Source: Nocardioides sp. QY071
GTDB lineage: Bacteria > Actinomycetota > Actinomycetes > Propionibacteriales > Nocardioidaceae
Reading direction: 5' to 3'
Length of the DNA: 64,000 nt
Assembly (NCBI RefSeq): GCF_029961765.1
Contig: NZ_CP124681.1
Location: 62,001 to 126,000, forward strand
Shown: piece by piece, positions 34,735 to 45,281 of the stretch
Layout: every line of letters starts with the position of its first letter
Position numbering within the stretch: the stretch's first letter is position 1
Notes under the pieces: generated by a model
What the model saw: the letters and a program-made list of their open reading frames with translations, nothing else
Told to the model about the DNA's origin: nothing
Databases searched by the model: none
Translations under genes and position numbers: made by a program

Positions 34735-36915
34735 TTGAGCACCGACACCCAGACCTCTGTGCGCTACGAGCGCGACGCCGACGGCATCGTCACCCTCACC
34801 CTCGACGACCCCAACCAGAGCGCGAACACGATGAACGAGCTCTACCGGGAGTCGATGGCGGCCGCCGTCGAGCGCCTGTACGCCGAGCAGGACGACATCA
34901 CCGGCGTCGTCATCACCTCGGCGAAGAAGACCTTCTTCGCCGGCGGCGACCTCAAGCTGATGGTCCAGACCACCAAGGACAACGCGGGTGACGTCTTCGC
35001 CCAGTGCGAGAGCATCAAGGCGTCGCTGCGTCGCCTCGAGCTCTTCCCGAAGCCGGTCGTGGCCGCCATCAACGGCGCCGCCCTCGGCGGTGGCTATGAG
35101 ATCACCCTCGCCACCCAGCACCGGATCCTGGTCAACGACCCCAAGATCAAGGTCGGCCTCCCCGAGGCGACCCTCGGCCTGCTCCCCGGCGGCGGCGGCG
35201 TGACCCGCGCCGTGCGCAAGTGGGGCCTGCAGACCGCGCTGATGGACGTGCTGCTCCAGGGCACCCAGTTCAACCCCGAGACCGCGCTCAAGAAGGGCGT
35301 CGTCGACGAGCTCGTCGCCACCCAGGAGGAGCTGGTCCCGGCCGCGAAGGCGTGGCTGAAGGCCAACCCCGAGGCCGCCCTGTCGCCGTGGGACGCCCCC
35401 GGCTACAAGATGCCCGGCGGTACGCCGAAGTCGCCCGCGCTGGCCGGCTTCCTCCCCGCCTTCCCGGCCCTGCTGCGCAAGCAGCTCAAGGGTGCCGACT
35501 ACCCGGCGCCGCGCGCGATCCTCTCGGCCGCGGTCGAGGGCGCGCAGGTCGACTTCGACACCGCCTCGCGGATCGAGTCGCGCTACCTGGCCAACCTGGT
35601 CGTCAACCAGGGCTCGAAGAACATGATCCAGGCGTTCTTCTTCGACCTGCAGGCGATCAACTCCGGCTCGCAGCGTCCGGCGGGCCACGAGCGGTTCGTG
35701 CCCAAGAAGGTCGCCGTGCTCGGCGCCGGCATGATGGGCGCCGGCATCGCCTACGTCTACGCCCGCAACGGCGCCGAGGTCGTCCTCAAGGACGTCTCGG
35801 TCGAGAACGCGGAGAAGGGCAAGGCCTACACCGCCCAGCTGAACGAGAAGGCGGTCTCCCGCGGCAAGCTCACCCAGGAGAAGGCGGACGCGATCCTCAA
35901 CCGGATCACGGCCACCGACAAGCCCGAGGACCTCGCCGGCTGCGACACGGTGATCGAGGCGGTGTTCGAGGACCCGGAGCTCAAGGCCAAGGTCTTCGCC
36001 GAGGTCATGCCGCACGTCAACGCCGACGCGGTGCTGTGCTCCAACACCTCGACGCTGCCGATCACGGCGCTCGCCGAAGGTGTCGAGCGTCCGGCCGACT
36101 TCATCGGCCTGCACTTCTTCTCGCCGGTCGACAAGATGCCGCTGGTCGAGATCATCACCGGCGAGAAGACCGACGAGGCGGCGCTGGCCAAGGCGTTCGA
36201 CCTGACCCAGTTCATCAAGAAGACGCCGATCGTGGTCAACGACAGCCGCGGCTTCTACACCTCGCGTGTCATCGGCTACATGGTCAACGAGGGCATGGCG
36301 ATGCTCGCCGAGGGCGTGGCGCCGTACTCCATCGAGCGGGCTACCACCTCGGCCGGCTACCCGGCCCCGGTGCTGCAGCTGTCCGACGAGCTCAACCTCG
36401 AGCTGATGGCCAAGATCGCCAAGGCGACCGCCGAGGCCAACCCCGACCTGCCGGTGCACCCGGGCCAGGCCGTGGTCGGCAAGATGCTCGAGGCCGGCCG
36501 GGCCGGTCGCCTGCGCGGCGCGGGCTTCTACGACTACGAGGACGGCAAGCGCGGCTCGATCTGGGCCGGCCTCGCCGACCTGTTCCCGCTCGCCGAGCAG
36601 CAGCCGCCGATCGAGGACATCCGCGACCGGATGCTCTTCGCCGAGGCGCTCGAGACCGCGAAGACCTTCGAGGAGGGCGTCATCACCTCGGCGGCCGCCG
36701 CGAACATCGGCTCGATCATGGGCATCGGGTTCCCGCCGAACACCGGTGGTGCCGCCCAGTTCATGACCGGCTACGAGAACAAGGCCACGGGCGAGGTGGG
36801 CCTGGGCGCCTTCCTCGCGCGCGCCGACGAGCTCGCCGCGAAGTACGGCGACCGGTTCCAGGCCACCCCGTGGCTGCGCGAGCTGGCCGCTTCGGGCAAG
36901 GGCTTCCCCGCCTGA
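34735..36915 (+). CDS. fadB: Fatty acid oxidation multifunctional protein (hydratase/dehydrogenase)
   Basis: A 726-residue two-enzyme protein. The N-terminal crotonase domain (about 10-200, [27 protein letters not shown]) hydrates enoyl-CoA. The 3-hydroxyacyl-CoA dehydrogenase follows with the NAD site [21 protein letters not shown] near 330 and [17 protein letters not shown], then the C-terminal helical domain. The TTG at 34735 gives the natural N-terminus ([13 protein letters not shown]) with GAACAGGAAC upstream. It works with the upstream thiolase. The gene ends 31 bp before a palindromic repeat element that may also end transcription. Confidence 0.95.
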   Translation: MSTDTQTSVRYERDADGIVTLTLDDPNQSANTMNELYRESMAAAVERLYAEQDDITGVVITSAKKTFFAGGDLKLMVQTTKDNAGDVFAQCESIKASLRRLELFPKPVVAAINGAALGGGYEITLATQHRILVNDPKIKVGLPEATLGLLPGGGGVTRAVRKWGLQTALMDVLLQGTQFNPETALKKGVVDELVATQEELVPAAKAWLKANPEAALSPWDAPGYKMPGGTPKSPALAGFLPAFPALLRKQLKGADYPAPRAILSAAVEGAQVDFDTASRIESRYLANLVVNQGSKNMIQAFFFDLQAINSGSQRPAGHERFVPKKVAVLGAGMMGAGIAYVYARNGAEVVLKDVSVENAEKGKAYTAQLNEKAVSRGKLTQEKADAILNRITATDKPEDLAGCDTVIEAVFEDPELKAKVFAEVMPHVNADAVLCSNTSTLPITALAEGVERPADFIGLHFFSPVDKMPLVEIITGEKTDEAALAKAFDLTQFIKKTPIVVNDSRGFYTSRVIGYMVNEGMAMLAEGVAPYSIERATTSAGYPAPVLQLSDELNLELMAKIAKATAEANPDLPVHPGQAVVGKMLEAGRAGRLRGAGFYDYEDGKRGSIWAGLADLFPLAEQQPPIEDIRDRMLFAEALETAKTFEEGVITSAAAANIGSIMGIGFPPNTGGAAQFMTGYENKATGEVGLGAFLARADELAAKYGDRFQATPWLRELAASGKGFPA

Positions 36916-36946
36916 TCCGGTGGACAGGTCCCTGACTGGGACGACA

Positions 36947-37013
36947 AAACTGGCGCTTGGACGAGGATGCTTCCTCGTCCAAGCGCCAGTTTCACCGGCC
37001 GGCCGGTGAAACT
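36947..37013. repeat. Composite palindromic repeat, copy A
   Basis: Hairpin P1 has 21-bp arms containing GCGCTTGGACGAGGA around a TGCT loop (36947-36992). Palindrome P2 (arm AGTTTCACCGGCC, 36988-37013) follows and shares a few bases with P1. The P1 loop differs from the perfect AAGCTT centre of copies B and C. It lies between fadB and the LCP gene; related copies are at 47422 and 60561. Confidence 0.85.
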
Positions 37014-37039
37014 CCCACCGGCCCGCTACCGTTCCCGTC

Positions 37040-38248
37040 ATGGGTGGCCGGCGACGGGTGGCGCGGCCCGGGCGGACTGTCTTCCGGGTGATCCTGGCGA
37101 GCCTGACGGCGCTCGGCCTGCTGACCGGCCTGGGCGTGGTGCTGGCCTACCAGAACTGGAACGGCAACCTCGAGCACCCGACGGTGGTCGGCAAGAACCG
37201 CCCGAAGAAGAAGACCAAGGCCCTCAACATCCTCGTCATGGGCACGGACACCCGCAGCTGCGAGGGGTGCGGGATCGACAGCGAGGCCGGCGGCGGCCTG
37301 TCCGACACGACGATCCTGTTCCACCTCTCGGCCGACCGGACGTTCGCCTACGGCATCTCCATCCCCCGCGACACCGCGGTGATGCGGCCGGCGTGCTACC
37401 GCTCCGACGGCAGCGAGATCCCCGCCGCCACGAGCTACGAGAAGTGGAACGAGGCCTACCAGGTCGGCGGGCCCGGCTGCACCCGCCAGCAGCTCGAGCA
37501 GCTCACCGGCGTACCCGTCGACCGGTTCGTCGTCGTCGACTTCGGCCAGTTCAAGGACATGGTCAACGCCCTCGACGGCGTGGAGATCTGCGTTCCGCAG
37601 GACATCGACGACACCACCGGCAACATCCACCTCAAGGCCGGTACCCGCGAGGTCGACGGCACCGAGGCGCTGGCCTACGCGCGGGTCCGCTACGGCATCA
37701 GCGGCGGCATCGACCCGTACCGGACCCGCCGCCAGCAGGCGCTGATCGGCGCGATGATCGACAAGGCGCTCACGGCCGGCATGGTCGCCCGGCCGGACAA
37801 GCTGGCGAGCTTCATCAGCGCCGCGACCACCAAGCTGCAGACCGACTTCAAGTCCGTCGCCGCCATGGCCAAGGTCGCGGCCAGCGCCAAGGGCATCGAC
37901 CCCAACGACATCAAGTTCATCACCACGCCGTGGACCCTCGACACCGACAAGGTCAGCGGTGGCGTCGAGTGGCTGCCCTCGGTCGAGCGGCTCTGGCAGC
38001 TGGTGATCGACGACCAGCCGCTCACCCCGGAGTTCGTCGCCGGGTCGATCAACGCGGGCCAGTCGCCGGGCGGTGGCTCGGGTGCGGCGTCGGGCAAGGC
38101 GTCGGAGTCGGCCTCCGAGTCGGCGTCCGGGTCGGCCTCCGAGTCGGCGTCCGGGTCGGCGTCGGCGTCGCCGAGCGGCGGCGAGACCCCCGACCCGTCG
38201 GGCGGCCTGTCGGCCGATGAGCGCGCGGCCGCGGGGCTGTGCAGCTGA
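37040..38248 (+). CDS. LytR-CpsA-Psr (LCP) family protein
   Basis: A 402-residue membrane-anchored phosphotransferase that attaches glycopolymers to peptidoglycan. An N-terminal inner helix ([21 protein letters not shown]) is followed by the LCP domain: [36 protein letters not shown], a conserved Arg/Asp set, and [11 protein letters not shown]...[12 protein letters not shown]. The C-terminal 60 residues are low-complexity Ser/Ala/Glu (repeats of SESASGSAS), probably a wall-spanning spacer. It stands between repeat copy A and an ABC transporter. Confidence 0.9.
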   Translation: MGGRRRVARPGRTVFRVILASLTALGLLTGLGVVLAYQNWNGNLEHPTVVGKNRPKKKTKALNILVMGTDTRSCEGCGIDSEAGGGLSDTTILFHLSADRTFAYGISIPRDTAVMRPACYRSDGSEIPAATSYEKWNEAYQVGGPGCTRQQLEQLTGVPVDRFVVVDFGQFKDMVNALDGVEICVPQDIDDTTGNIHLKAGTREVDGTEALAYARVRYGISGGIDPYRTRRQQALIGAMIDKALTAGMVARPDKLASFISAATTKLQTDFKSVAAMAKVAASAKGIDPNDIKFITTPWTLDTDKVSGGVEWLPSVERLWQLVIDDQPLTPEFVAGSINAGQSPGGGSGAASGKASESASESASGSASESASGSASASPSGGETPDPSGGLSADERAAAGLCS

Positions 38249-38307
38249 GGCCCTGACCGCTCAGCTCGGGTCGGTCGCTGTCGATGGCCTCCCGTGTGGG
38301 AGCCGTG

Positions 38308-39003
38308 ATGGTCGAGGTCGCCGGGCTGCACGTCCGGTTCGGCACCGTCGACGCGGTGGCCGGCGTCGACCTGCAGGTCGAGGCGGGACAGGCACTGGCC
38401 CTGCTGGGGCGCAACGGCGCGGGCAAGTCGACGACCATGCGGGTGCTGGCGGGCGTCGTACCGCCGACCTCGGGGCGGGCCGTGGTCGCCGGTTCCGAGG
38501 TGGCGCACGCACCGCTGCAGGCGAAGCGGGCGGTCGGGTACTGCCCGGACGTCGGAGGCCTGGTGCCGCGCGCGACGCCGTGGGAGCACCTGCAGCTGAG
38601 CGCGCGGCTGCGCCGACTCGACGACTGGGAGCAGCGGGCGCGCCCGCTGCTGGAGCAGTTCGACCTCGGTGACGTCGCGCACCGGGTGACCGCCGGGTTC
38701 AGCCACGGCATGGGCCGCCGGCTCAGCGTCGTGCTCGCCGCCCTGCACGAGCCCGAGGTGTTGCTGCTCGACGAGCCGTTCGACGGCGTCGACCCGCTCG
38801 GGGTCGAGGCCACCTTCGCCGTCGTCGAGGACGCCCGGGCCCGCGGCGCCGCCGTCCTCGTGTCCACGCACCTGCGCGACCTCGCGGTCGAGGTCTGCGG
38901 CGAGGTCGCGGTGCTGCGCGGCGGCGTGCGGGTCGCCACCGTCAGCGCCGAGGACATGGCCGGGGACGAGGGAGCCCGTGCCTACCGCGCGCTCCTGGCC
39001 TGA
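38308..39003 (+). CDS. ABC transporter ATP-binding protein
   Basis: A 231-residue ATPase: Walker A GRNGAGKS near residue 38, Walker B LLLDEPFDGVDP, H-loop STHLRDLAV. The signature loop is unusual, GFSHGMGRRLSVVLA instead of LSGGQ. I chose the second ATG (38308), with GGGAGCC upstream, over that at 38284. It resembles ABC-2 type exporters. Its end overlaps the permease gene by 26 bp, so they form a two-gene transporter. Confidence 0.85.
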   Translation: MVEVAGLHVRFGTVDAVAGVDLQVEAGQALALLGRNGAGKSTTMRVLAGVVPPTSGRAVVAGSEVAHAPLQAKRAVGYCPDVGGLVPRATPWEHLQLSARLRRLDDWEQRARPLLEQFDLGDVAHRVTAGFSHGMGRRLSVVLAALHEPEVLLLDEPFDGVDPLGVEATFAVVEDARARGAAVLVSTHLRDLAVEVCGEVAVLRGGVRVATVSAEDMAGDEGARAYRALLA

Positions 39004-40420
39004 GCCTGAGCTCTCCCGGGCGCTGGCCGACGTCCGGCACCTGCTGTGGTTCCGCCGCGCGACGGTACGACGACCACGGGCCGCCGCGCTCGCCCTGGCC
39101 GGCCTCGGCCTGGTCACCGTGGCAGCGGTGGTCCTGCCGGCTCTCCTCCCCCCCGGCGATGACCTCGGCCGCCTCCTCCGACCGGCCCTGGCCGCGCTCG
39201 TCCTGGTCGCCGTGAGCGGAGCGGTCGCCGGCGGGGGCGGCCGCGAGCTGCTCGCCCGCGACCCGGCGTCGGTGTTCCCGGTCAGCCCGGTGACCGACCA
39301 CCTGGGTGCGCTGCTGCTCGCCCCGCTCAGCGCGGGCTGGCTGATCCAGGCCTGGGGCCTGCTCGGCCTGGTGGCCGCGGTCGCCGGGCCGGGCGCCGTA
39401 CCGGTCGCGCTCGCCTGGCTGGTCGCCGCGACCGCGCTGGCGCAGGCGGTCGGCTGGGCCGGGGAGTACCTGCGCCGGCGTGGGGTCCTCGCCTGGTTCG
39501 CGGTGCCGCTCGCCGGCCTCGGGGTGCTCCCGGCGCCGCTGGTCGCCGACGCGGTCCAGCACGGCGGCCCGGCCGCGCGGGCGCTGGCCGTCGTGGCGCT
39601 GCTCGCCGCGACGGTCCTGCTGGTGGCCGCCGGTGCCGTCCTCGCCGTGGTCACCGCCCGCCGGGTGCCGCGCGACGAGACCCGTCGCGAGGGCGCGACG
39701 TACGCGCCGCGACCCCTGCCCGCGTCCGACCTCGCCCTGCTGCGGCGTACCGACCGCGCCTCGGTCTGGCGCAGCGTCCCGCTCCGGCGGGGCACCGTCC
39801 TGCTCGCCCTCGCGCCGGGCACGGTGGCGCTCGCCGGCGGCCTCGCCTGGTCGAACCTGGTGCTGCTGCCCGGCCTGGTCGCGTCCGGCTGCGTGCTGCT
39901 GTTCGGCGTCAACCTGTGGTGCCTCGACGGCCGCGGGCTGCTGTGGCGCGAGTCCCTGCCCGTCTCCCCGTGCACGGTCCTGCTCGCCCGGGCGCTGGTG
40001 CTGGCGGAGGTCCTCCTCGGCGCCGGTACGGCGACCCTGGCCCTCGGCGCGCTCCGGGCCGGCCGTCCCACCGCCGCCGAGGCGCTGGCCGTCGTGCTGG
40101 CCCTGCTCGTCGTCGTCGCCCAGTCGCTCTCCGCCGCGCTGCGCTGGTCCCTCGCGCACCCGTACGCCGTCGACCTCCGCTCCGCCCGCGCCACGCCCGC
40201 ACCGCCGCTCGCGATGGTCGGCTACTCGCTGCGGCTCTCCGTCGCCACGACCCTGTCCGGCCTGCTGCTCGCCGGGTTCGCGCGCGTCGGCCGGGCCGAC
40301 CTGGTCGGCCTCACCGCGGCTCTTCTGGTGGCCTTCTCAGCGGTCCGGATCGGCCGGGCCGCCCATCGCTGGTCGGACCCGGTACGGCGCGCGGCGGTGG
40401 TCGCCGTTGTGGCGGCCTGA
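38978..40420 (+). CDS. ABC transporter permease, large hydrophobic protein
   Basis: A 480-residue membrane protein with about ten or more hydrophobic segments, starting at a GTG inside the ATPase gene. It lacks a named motif I can place but the layout (paired with a stand-alone ATPase, duplicated helix clusters) fits ABC-2 exporters. Substrate unknown. The next gene, ornithine aminotransferase, is separated by 21 bp and probably unrelated in function. Confidence 0.7.
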   Translation: MPTARSWPEPELSRALADVRHLLWFRRATVRRPRAAALALAGLGLVTVAAVVLPALLPPGDDLGRLLRPALAALVLVAVSGAVAGGGGRELLARDPASVFPVSPVTDHLGALLLAPLSAGWLIQAWGLLGLVAAVAGPGAVPVALAWLVAATALAQAVGWAGEYLRRRGVLAWFAVPLAGLGVLPAPLVADAVQHGGPAARALAVVALLAATVLLVAAGAVLAVVTARRVPRDETRREGATYAPRPLPASDLALLRRTDRASVWRSVPLRRGTVLLALAPGTVALAGGLAWSNLVLLPGLVASGCVLLFGVNLWCLDGRGLLWRESLPVSPCTVLLARALVLAEVLLGAGTATLALGALRAGRPTAAEALAVVLALLVVVAQSLSAALRWSLAHPYAVDLRSARATPAPPLAMVGYSLRLSVATTLSGLLLAGFARVGRADLVGLTAALLVAFSAVRIGRAAHRWSDPVRRAAVVAVVAA

Positions 40421-40441
40421 CAAGGACCTCATGCTGGTGCC

Positions 40442-41671
40442 ATGACGACGACCCGCCAGCACATCGACCTCGTCGAGACCTACGCCGCGCACAACTACCA
40501 CCCGCTGCCGGTGGTGCTCGCTTCCGGTGCGGGCGCGTGGGTGACCGACGTCGAGGGCCGGCGCTATCTCGACTGCCTGGCGGGCTACTCCGCCCTCAAC
40601 TTCGGGCACGGCCACCCGCGGCTGGTCGCCCGAGCCACCGAGCAGCTGCAGCGGCTGACCCTGACCAGTCGCGCCTTCCACAACGACCAGCTCGGCCCCT
40701 TCGTGGAGGCGCTGGCCGGGCTGACGGGCAAGCAGATGGTGCTACCGATGAACTCCGGCGCCGAGGCGGTGGAGACGGCGATCAAGGTCAGTCGCAAGTG
40801 GGGCTACCAGGTCAAGGGCGTGACGCCGGGCGCGGCAACCATCATCACGATGCACGGCAACTTCCACGGCCGCACCACCACGATCATCGGCTTCTCCGAC
40901 GACCCCGACGCCACCACCGACCACGGGCCGTTCACGCCCGGCTTCGTCGGGGTGCCGTACGGCGACCTGGCCGCCGTCGCGGCCGCGATCGACGCCTCCG
41001 CAGGGACTACGGTGGCGGTGCTGCTGGAGCCGATCCAGGGCGAGGGCGGCGTGGTCATCCCGCCCGACGGGTTCCTGCGCGGTCTGCGCGAGTTGTGCAC
41101 CGAGCGCAATGTGCTCATGGTCGCCGACGAGATCCAGTCCGGGCTCGGCCGCACCGGTCGGACCTTCGCGTGCGACCACGAGGACGTCGTACCGGACATC
41201 TATGTGCTCGGGAAGGCACTCGGGGGCGGGATCCTGCCCGTCTCGGCGATCGCCGCGGACCGAGAGGTGCTGGGCGTCGTGCGCCCCGGCACGCACGGCT
41301 CCACCTTCGGCGGCAACCCGCTCGCGGCCGCGGTCGGACACGAGGTCGTCGGCCTGCTGGCCACGGGCGAGTACCAGGAGCGGGCCCGGGTGCTCGGGAA
41401 GCGGCTCGTCGCCGGTCTGGACGCGCTCGTCGGGTCCGGGCTGGTCGCGGTCCGGGCGCGAGGGCTCTGGGCCGGGGTCGACGTCGACCCGGGCCTGCTG
41501 ACCGGGCGTCAGGTGTGCGAGGCGTTGATGGGGCGCGGGGTGCTCGCCAAGGACACGCACGGCTCGACGGTCCGCTTCGCGCCGCCGCTGGTCTGCGCGG
41601 AGGACGACATCGACCTGCTCGTGAGCGCCCTCCGGGCGGTGCTGGAGGAGGCACTACTGTCGGCCGGGTGA
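40442..41671 (+). CDS. rocD: Ornithine aminotransferase
   Basis: A 409-residue class III PLP aminotransferase. It moves the delta-amino group of ornithine to 2-oxoglutarate, giving glutamate semialdehyde. Asp229 (MVADEIQSGLGRTG) and the PLP-lysine Lys258 (VLGKALGGG) are visible, and the N-terminus AAHNYHPLPVVL is characteristic of RocD. Other aminotransferases share the fold, but this N-terminal signature makes ornithine the best assignment. GTGA overlap joins it to the next SDR gene. Confidence 0.9.
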   Translation: MTTTRQHIDLVETYAAHNYHPLPVVLASGAGAWVTDVEGRRYLDCLAGYSALNFGHGHPRLVARATEQLQRLTLTSRAFHNDQLGPFVEALAGLTGKQMVLPMNSGAEAVETAIKVSRKWGYQVKGVTPGAATIITMHGNFHGRTTTIIGFSDDPDATTDHGPFTPGFVGVPYGDLAAVAAAIDASAGTTVAVLLEPIQGEGGVVIPPDGFLRGLRELCTERNVLMVADEIQSGLGRTGRTFACDHEDVVPDIYVLGKALGGGILPVSAIAADREVLGVVRPGTHGSTFGGNPLAAAVGHEVVGLLATGEYQERARVLGKRLVAGLDALVGSGLVAVRARGLWAGVDVDPGLLTGRQVCEALMGRGVLAKDTHGSTVRFAPPLVCAEDDIDLLVSALRAVLEEALLSAG

Positions 41672-42444
41672 CCCAGCCGCAGCACACCCAGCGTGTCCTG
41701 ATCACCGGCGCCGCCTCCGGGCTCGGCGCCGCCCTCGCCCGGGCCTGGGAGGAGCGGGGCGCCGACGTGCTCCGCACCGACCGCGCCGCCGGCGACGGGA
41801 TCCTTCCGCTCGACATCACCAGTGACGCCGACTGGGCGGCCGCGCGCGAGCACGTCGAGCAGGCCTGGGGCGGGCTCGACGTCCTGGTCAACAACGCGGG
41901 CATCGCCGGTGGTGGCCGGCTCGACGTGTCCGGGATCGACGAGTGGCAGCGGCTGGTCGACATCAACCTGCTCGGCGCGGTGCGGGGGACGGCCACCTTC
42001 GCCCCGGTCTTCAAGCGGCAGGGGAGTGGGCGGGTCGTCAACGTCGCCTCGCTCGCCGGGCTCGTGCACCCCGCCGGGATGGGCGGCTACAACGCCACCA
42101 AGGCCGCGGTCGTCGCGCTGACCGAGACCACCGGGCACGAGCTCGCCGCGCACGGGGTGAGCGCCCACGTCGTGTGCCCGTCGTACTTCCGCACCAACCT
42201 GATGGCCGGCGTCGAGGGCCGCGACGCCGCGCTGCAGCAGGTGATGACCAAGCTGGTCGAGGACGCGCCGCTCGGACCCGACGAGATCGCGGCGGCGGTG
42301 CTCGACGCGATCGACGCCGGCACCGAGCTGATCATCCCGGACGACGCCGCGCGGGCGGCCTACCAGCTCAAGCTGACCGACCGTGCGTCGTACGACGCCG
42401 TCATGCGCGCCCAGGCCCGCAAGCTCGACGCGGTGGCCGAGTGA
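41668..42444 (+). CDS. Short-chain dehydrogenase/reductase
   Basis: A 258-residue classical SDR: NAD(P) site TGAASGLG near the N-terminus, NNAG, catalytic Ser in NVASLAGL, and Tyr/Lys in YNATK. The GTG start overlaps the rocD stop. Three further genes follow with overlaps (APH-like kinase, phosphatase), suggesting one operon. Substrate unknown. Confidence 0.87.
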   Translation: MTQPQHTQRVLITGAASGLGAALARAWEERGADVLRTDRAAGDGILPLDITSDADWAAAREHVEQAWGGLDVLVNNAGIAGGGRLDVSGIDEWQRLVDINLLGAVRGTATFAPVFKRQGSGRVVNVASLAGLVHPAGMGGYNATKAAVVALTETTGHELAAHGVSAHVVCPSYFRTNLMAGVEGRDAALQQVMTKLVEDAPLGPDEIAAAVLDAIDAGTELIIPDDAARAAYQLKLTDRASYDAVMRAQARKLDAVAE

Positions 42445-43514
42445 GCGACGATTCGCGGCCGGTCCGCGACGAGGACGCCTTCGACGTCGCGGCCGTCGAG
42501 GCCTGGCTGGGCCGCGGGCCGATCGCCGAGGTGCGGCAGTTCCCCGGCGGCGCGTCGAACCTGACCTACCTGTTGCGGATGCAGGACGGGCCGGACCTGA
42601 TCCTGCGCCGCCCGCCCGTCGGCACCAAGGCCAAGGGCGCCCACGACATGGGGCGCGAGTACCGGATCCAGGACGCGCTCAAGCCGGTCTTCGGCCAGGT
42701 GCCCGCGATGGCGGCGTACTGCGCCGCCGAGGACAGCCCGATCGGCAGCGAGCTGTACGTCATGGAGCGCCTCGAGGGGCTGATCCCACGCCGCGACTTC
42801 GGCTTCCCGATCAGCGAGGAGCAGGCGTCCGCGCTCTGCGACGCCGCCGTCGACACCCTCGTCGCCCTGCACGCGATCGACGTGTCGGCGGTGCCCGGCC
42901 TGGCTGCGCTGAACAAGGGTGACGGGTACGTCGCACGCCAGGTCGGCGGTTGGATCGCCCGGCTCGACAACGCCCGCACCGACGACACCGGCGACTGGTC
43001 CGACATCACCGGCTGGCTCGACGCGCACCAGCCCGCCGACGTCGGGCAGCGGATGATCCACAACGACTACCGCTTCGACAACATGGTCCTCGACCCAGAA
43101 CTGCTCAGCGACCCGACCCGGATCAGAATCGTGGGCCTCCTCGACTGGGAGCTGGCCACCGTCGGCGACCCGCTGATGGACCTCGGCTGCACGATGGCCT
43201 ACTGGGTGCAGGCCGACGACGACGAGTTCTTCCTGCTCTTCCGCCGCCAGCCGACGACCGCGCCGGGCATGTGGACCCGCCAGCAGTTCGTCGACGCCTA
43301 CTGCGCGCGGTCGGGGCTGTCGTTGACTCCCGCGCAGTGGACCTTCTACGAGGTCTTCGGGCTGTTCCGGCTGGCCGTGATCGCCCAGCAGATCTGGTAC
43401 CGCTACTTCCACGGCCAGACCACCAACGAGGCGTACGCCGCGTTCGGCCCGGCGGTCGGCTACCTCGAGGCCCGCTGCCGCCGGATCCTCGCCGGCCTGG
43501 GAGAGGGCGCCTGA
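42441..43514 (+). CDS. APH-family phosphotransferase (acyl-CoA dehydrogenase-associated type)
   Basis: A 357-residue aminoglycoside-phosphotransferase-like kinase. The nucleotide loop FPGGASNLTYLLR, the catalytic HNDYRFDNMVLD and the metal motif LLDWELATVGDPLMDLG are clear. This subgroup occurs beside, or fused to, acyl-CoA dehydrogenases (ACAD10/11-like) and may phosphorylate hydroxyacyl-CoAs. It overlaps its neighbours on both sides by 4 nt or less (GTGA, TGATG). Confidence 0.85.
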   Translation: MSDDSRPVRDEDAFDVAAVEAWLGRGPIAEVRQFPGGASNLTYLLRMQDGPDLILRRPPVGTKAKGAHDMGREYRIQDALKPVFGQVPAMAAYCAAEDSPIGSELYVMERLEGLIPRRDFGFPISEEQASALCDAAVDTLVALHAIDVSAVPGLAALNKGDGYVARQVGGWIARLDNARTDDTGDWSDITGWLDAHQPADVGQRMIHNDYRFDNMVLDPELLSDPTRIRIVGLLDWELATVGDPLMDLGCTMAYWVQADDDEFFLLFRRQPTTAPGMWTRQQFVDAYCARSGLSLTPAQWTFYEVFGLFRLAVIAQQIWYRYFHGQTTNEAYAAFGPAVGYLEARCRRILAGLGEGA

Positions 43515-44179
43515 TGGGCGTGCTGCTGCTGGTCCGTCACGGCCAGGCGTCCTTCGGTTCCGACGACTACGACGTGCTCTCCGAGACCGGGTGGGAGCAG
43601 GGCCGGGTGCTCGGCCAGTGGCTCGCCAAGGAGGGCCCGGAGCCGGTCTCCGTCGTCCACGGCGGGATGCGCCGGCACCGTGAGACCTGGGAGGCGATGG
43701 CCTCCGCGCTCTCCGGCCCGCCGACGGCGGAGGTCGACGAGGACTGGGCCGAGTTCGACCACCTCGGCGTCCTCGCGCGGTACGCCGAGGCCACCGGCGC
43801 GGTGGTCGACCACACCACCGACCGGCGCGCCTTCCAGGAGCAGTTCGAGATCTCCACCGCGCACTGGAGCGCGGCCGGTCCCGACGGCGGCTACCCCGAG
43901 CCGTACGACGCCTTCGTCGGGCGGGCCCGCACGGCGCTGTCCGCCGCTGCTGAGCGCCCCGGACCCACGCTCGTCGTCACGTCCGGGGGTGTGATCGCGG
44001 CCCTGGCCGCGCTGCTCGTCGTACCGGACATCTCGGCGGTGGGCCCCGTCTGGGCGCGGTTCAACACGGTCGTCGCGAACACCTCGGTGACCCGGGTGAT
44101 CGTCGGTGCCACCGGCGCGCGGCTGCTCACGTTCAACGAGCACCCACACCTGCCGCGGTCGCTGGTGACCTACCGCTAG
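43514..44179 (+). CDS. Histidine phosphatase family protein
   Basis: A 221-residue phosphoglycerate-mutase-like phosphatase. RHG (residues 8-10) holds the phospho-accepting His9; the second histidine pattern is less clear, with VTSGGVIAAL in the usual position of the SHG motif, which is a departure. Coupled by TGATG to the APH-like kinase, it may remove a phosphate that kinase adds; that is inference from order only. Confidence 0.8.
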   Translation: MGVLLLVRHGQASFGSDDYDVLSETGWEQGRVLGQWLAKEGPEPVSVVHGGMRRHRETWEAMASALSGPPTAEVDEDWAEFDHLGVLARYAEATGAVVDHTTDRRAFQEQFEISTAHWSAAGPDGGYPEPYDAFVGRARTALSAAAERPGPTLVVTSGGVIAALAALLVVPDISAVGPVWARFNTVVANTSVTRVIVGATGARLLTFNEHPHLPRSLVTYR

Positions 44180-44189
44180 GGACGCGGCC

Positions 44190-45281
44190 ATGTCCGACCA
44201 GGTGATGAACGCCGTCATCGCGACGGTCCTCGGCTCCGTGGTGGCGGTGGTCCTGCTGATCCCGGTGGCGGCGGTGGAGTACCGCAAGGACGGGCGGCTC
44301 GGTCCGCGCGACCTCACCGTGCTGCTGGCTGGCGCGGTCTACGGGCTGGCGCTGTGGACCTACACGCTGCTGCCGATGCCGGCGGACGACGACTACCGCT
44401 GCGCGGGCCGCCAGACGGTCCCGTTCGACACGATCCGCGCGATCGACTGGGGCGACCTCGGCTCGCGGGCCGGGCTGTCGGCGCTGGTGCACGACCCGGC
44501 GTTCCTGCAGGTGGCGCTCAATGTGCTGCTGTTCGTACCGCTCGGCTGGTTCGTACGACGGATCGCGCGGCGCGGGGTCGTCGTGGCCACCCTGCTCGGC
44601 TTCTCCGTCTCGCTGCTCATCGAGACCACGCAGGCCACCGGCGTGTGGCACCTCTACGCCTGCGCCTACCGGCTCTTCGACGTCGACGACCTGATGATCA
44701 ACACCCTCGGCGCGACCCTCGGCTCGCTGGTGTCGGCGATCTTCATCCGGCGGCAGCGGCCGGAGGTCGTGTGGCCGAGCACGATCACCCTCGGTCGCAG
44801 GTGGGTCGGCATGGTCTGCGACGGGCTGTTCGTGGTGCTGCTCGGCTCGGCACTGTCGATCGTGTGGCGGGCGGTGCAGATGTACGTCGTCGAGGTGCCC
44901 TTCGAGGACCTGCCGACCACGCAGGAGCGGCTGCTGCAGTGGGGCGTCCCGGGGCTGGTCGAGGTGGCCGCCGTGCTCGTTCTCGGGCGGACGGTCGGCG
45001 AGTGGGTGGTGTCGGTCCGCACCACCGGCGGCCGCGGTCCGGTCCCGCTCGCGCGGTTGGTCAAGCTGGCCACCGGCATCGGCCCGTTCGTCGCGCTGCT
45101 CGCGATCCCCGGCGCCTGGACCGGCCCGGTGCTGGCACTGTTCGTCGTCCTCACCCTGGTGCTGGCCGTCCCCAAGGGGGGTGGGCACCGGGGACTGGCC
45201 CAGGCCGCGGCCGGGCTCGACCTCGAGATCGTGCTGCCGCGCTCGGTGCGGGAGCGGGAACCGGTCAGATCAGCTTCTTGA
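44190..45281 (+). CDS. VanZ-RDD membrane protein
   Basis: A 363-residue membrane protein. The N-terminal half is VanZ-like (VPFDTIRAIDWG; LNVLLFVPLGWFVRR; SVSLLIETTQATG; RLFDVDDLMINTLGATLG), and the C-terminal half resembles an RDD domain (GRRWVGMVCDGLFVVLLG). VanZ proteins affect resistance to glycopeptides and envelope integrity by an unclear mechanism. Its end overlaps the convergent SDR gene by 17 bp. Confidence 0.82.
   Translation: MSDQVMNAVIATVLGSVVAVVLLIPVAAVEYRKDGRLGPRDLTVLLAGAVYGLALWTYTLLPMPADDDYRCAGRQTVPFDTIRAIDWGDLGSRAGLSALVHDPAFLQVALNVLLFVPLGWFVRRIARRGVVVATLLGFSVSLLIETTQATGVWHLYACAYRLFDVDDLMINTLGATLGSLVSAIFIRRQRPEVVWPSTITLGRRWVGMVCDGLFVVLLGSALSIVWRAVQMYVVEVPFEDLPTTQERLLQWGVPGLVEVAAVLVLGRTVGEWVVSVRTTGGRGPVPLARLVKLATGIGPFVALLAIPGAWTGPVLALFVVLTLVLAVPKGGGHRGLAQAAAGLDLEIVLPRSVREREPVRSAS

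Noticed and set aside
34039..37041. A 1000-codon reverse open frame
   Set aside because: Antisense to fadA and fadB; no recognisable domain and composition typical of a shadow frame.
42441..43514. Aminoglycoside resistance kinase
   Set aside because: The sequence and context fit the acyl-CoA-dehydrogenase-associated APH subgroup rather than a resistance enzyme.
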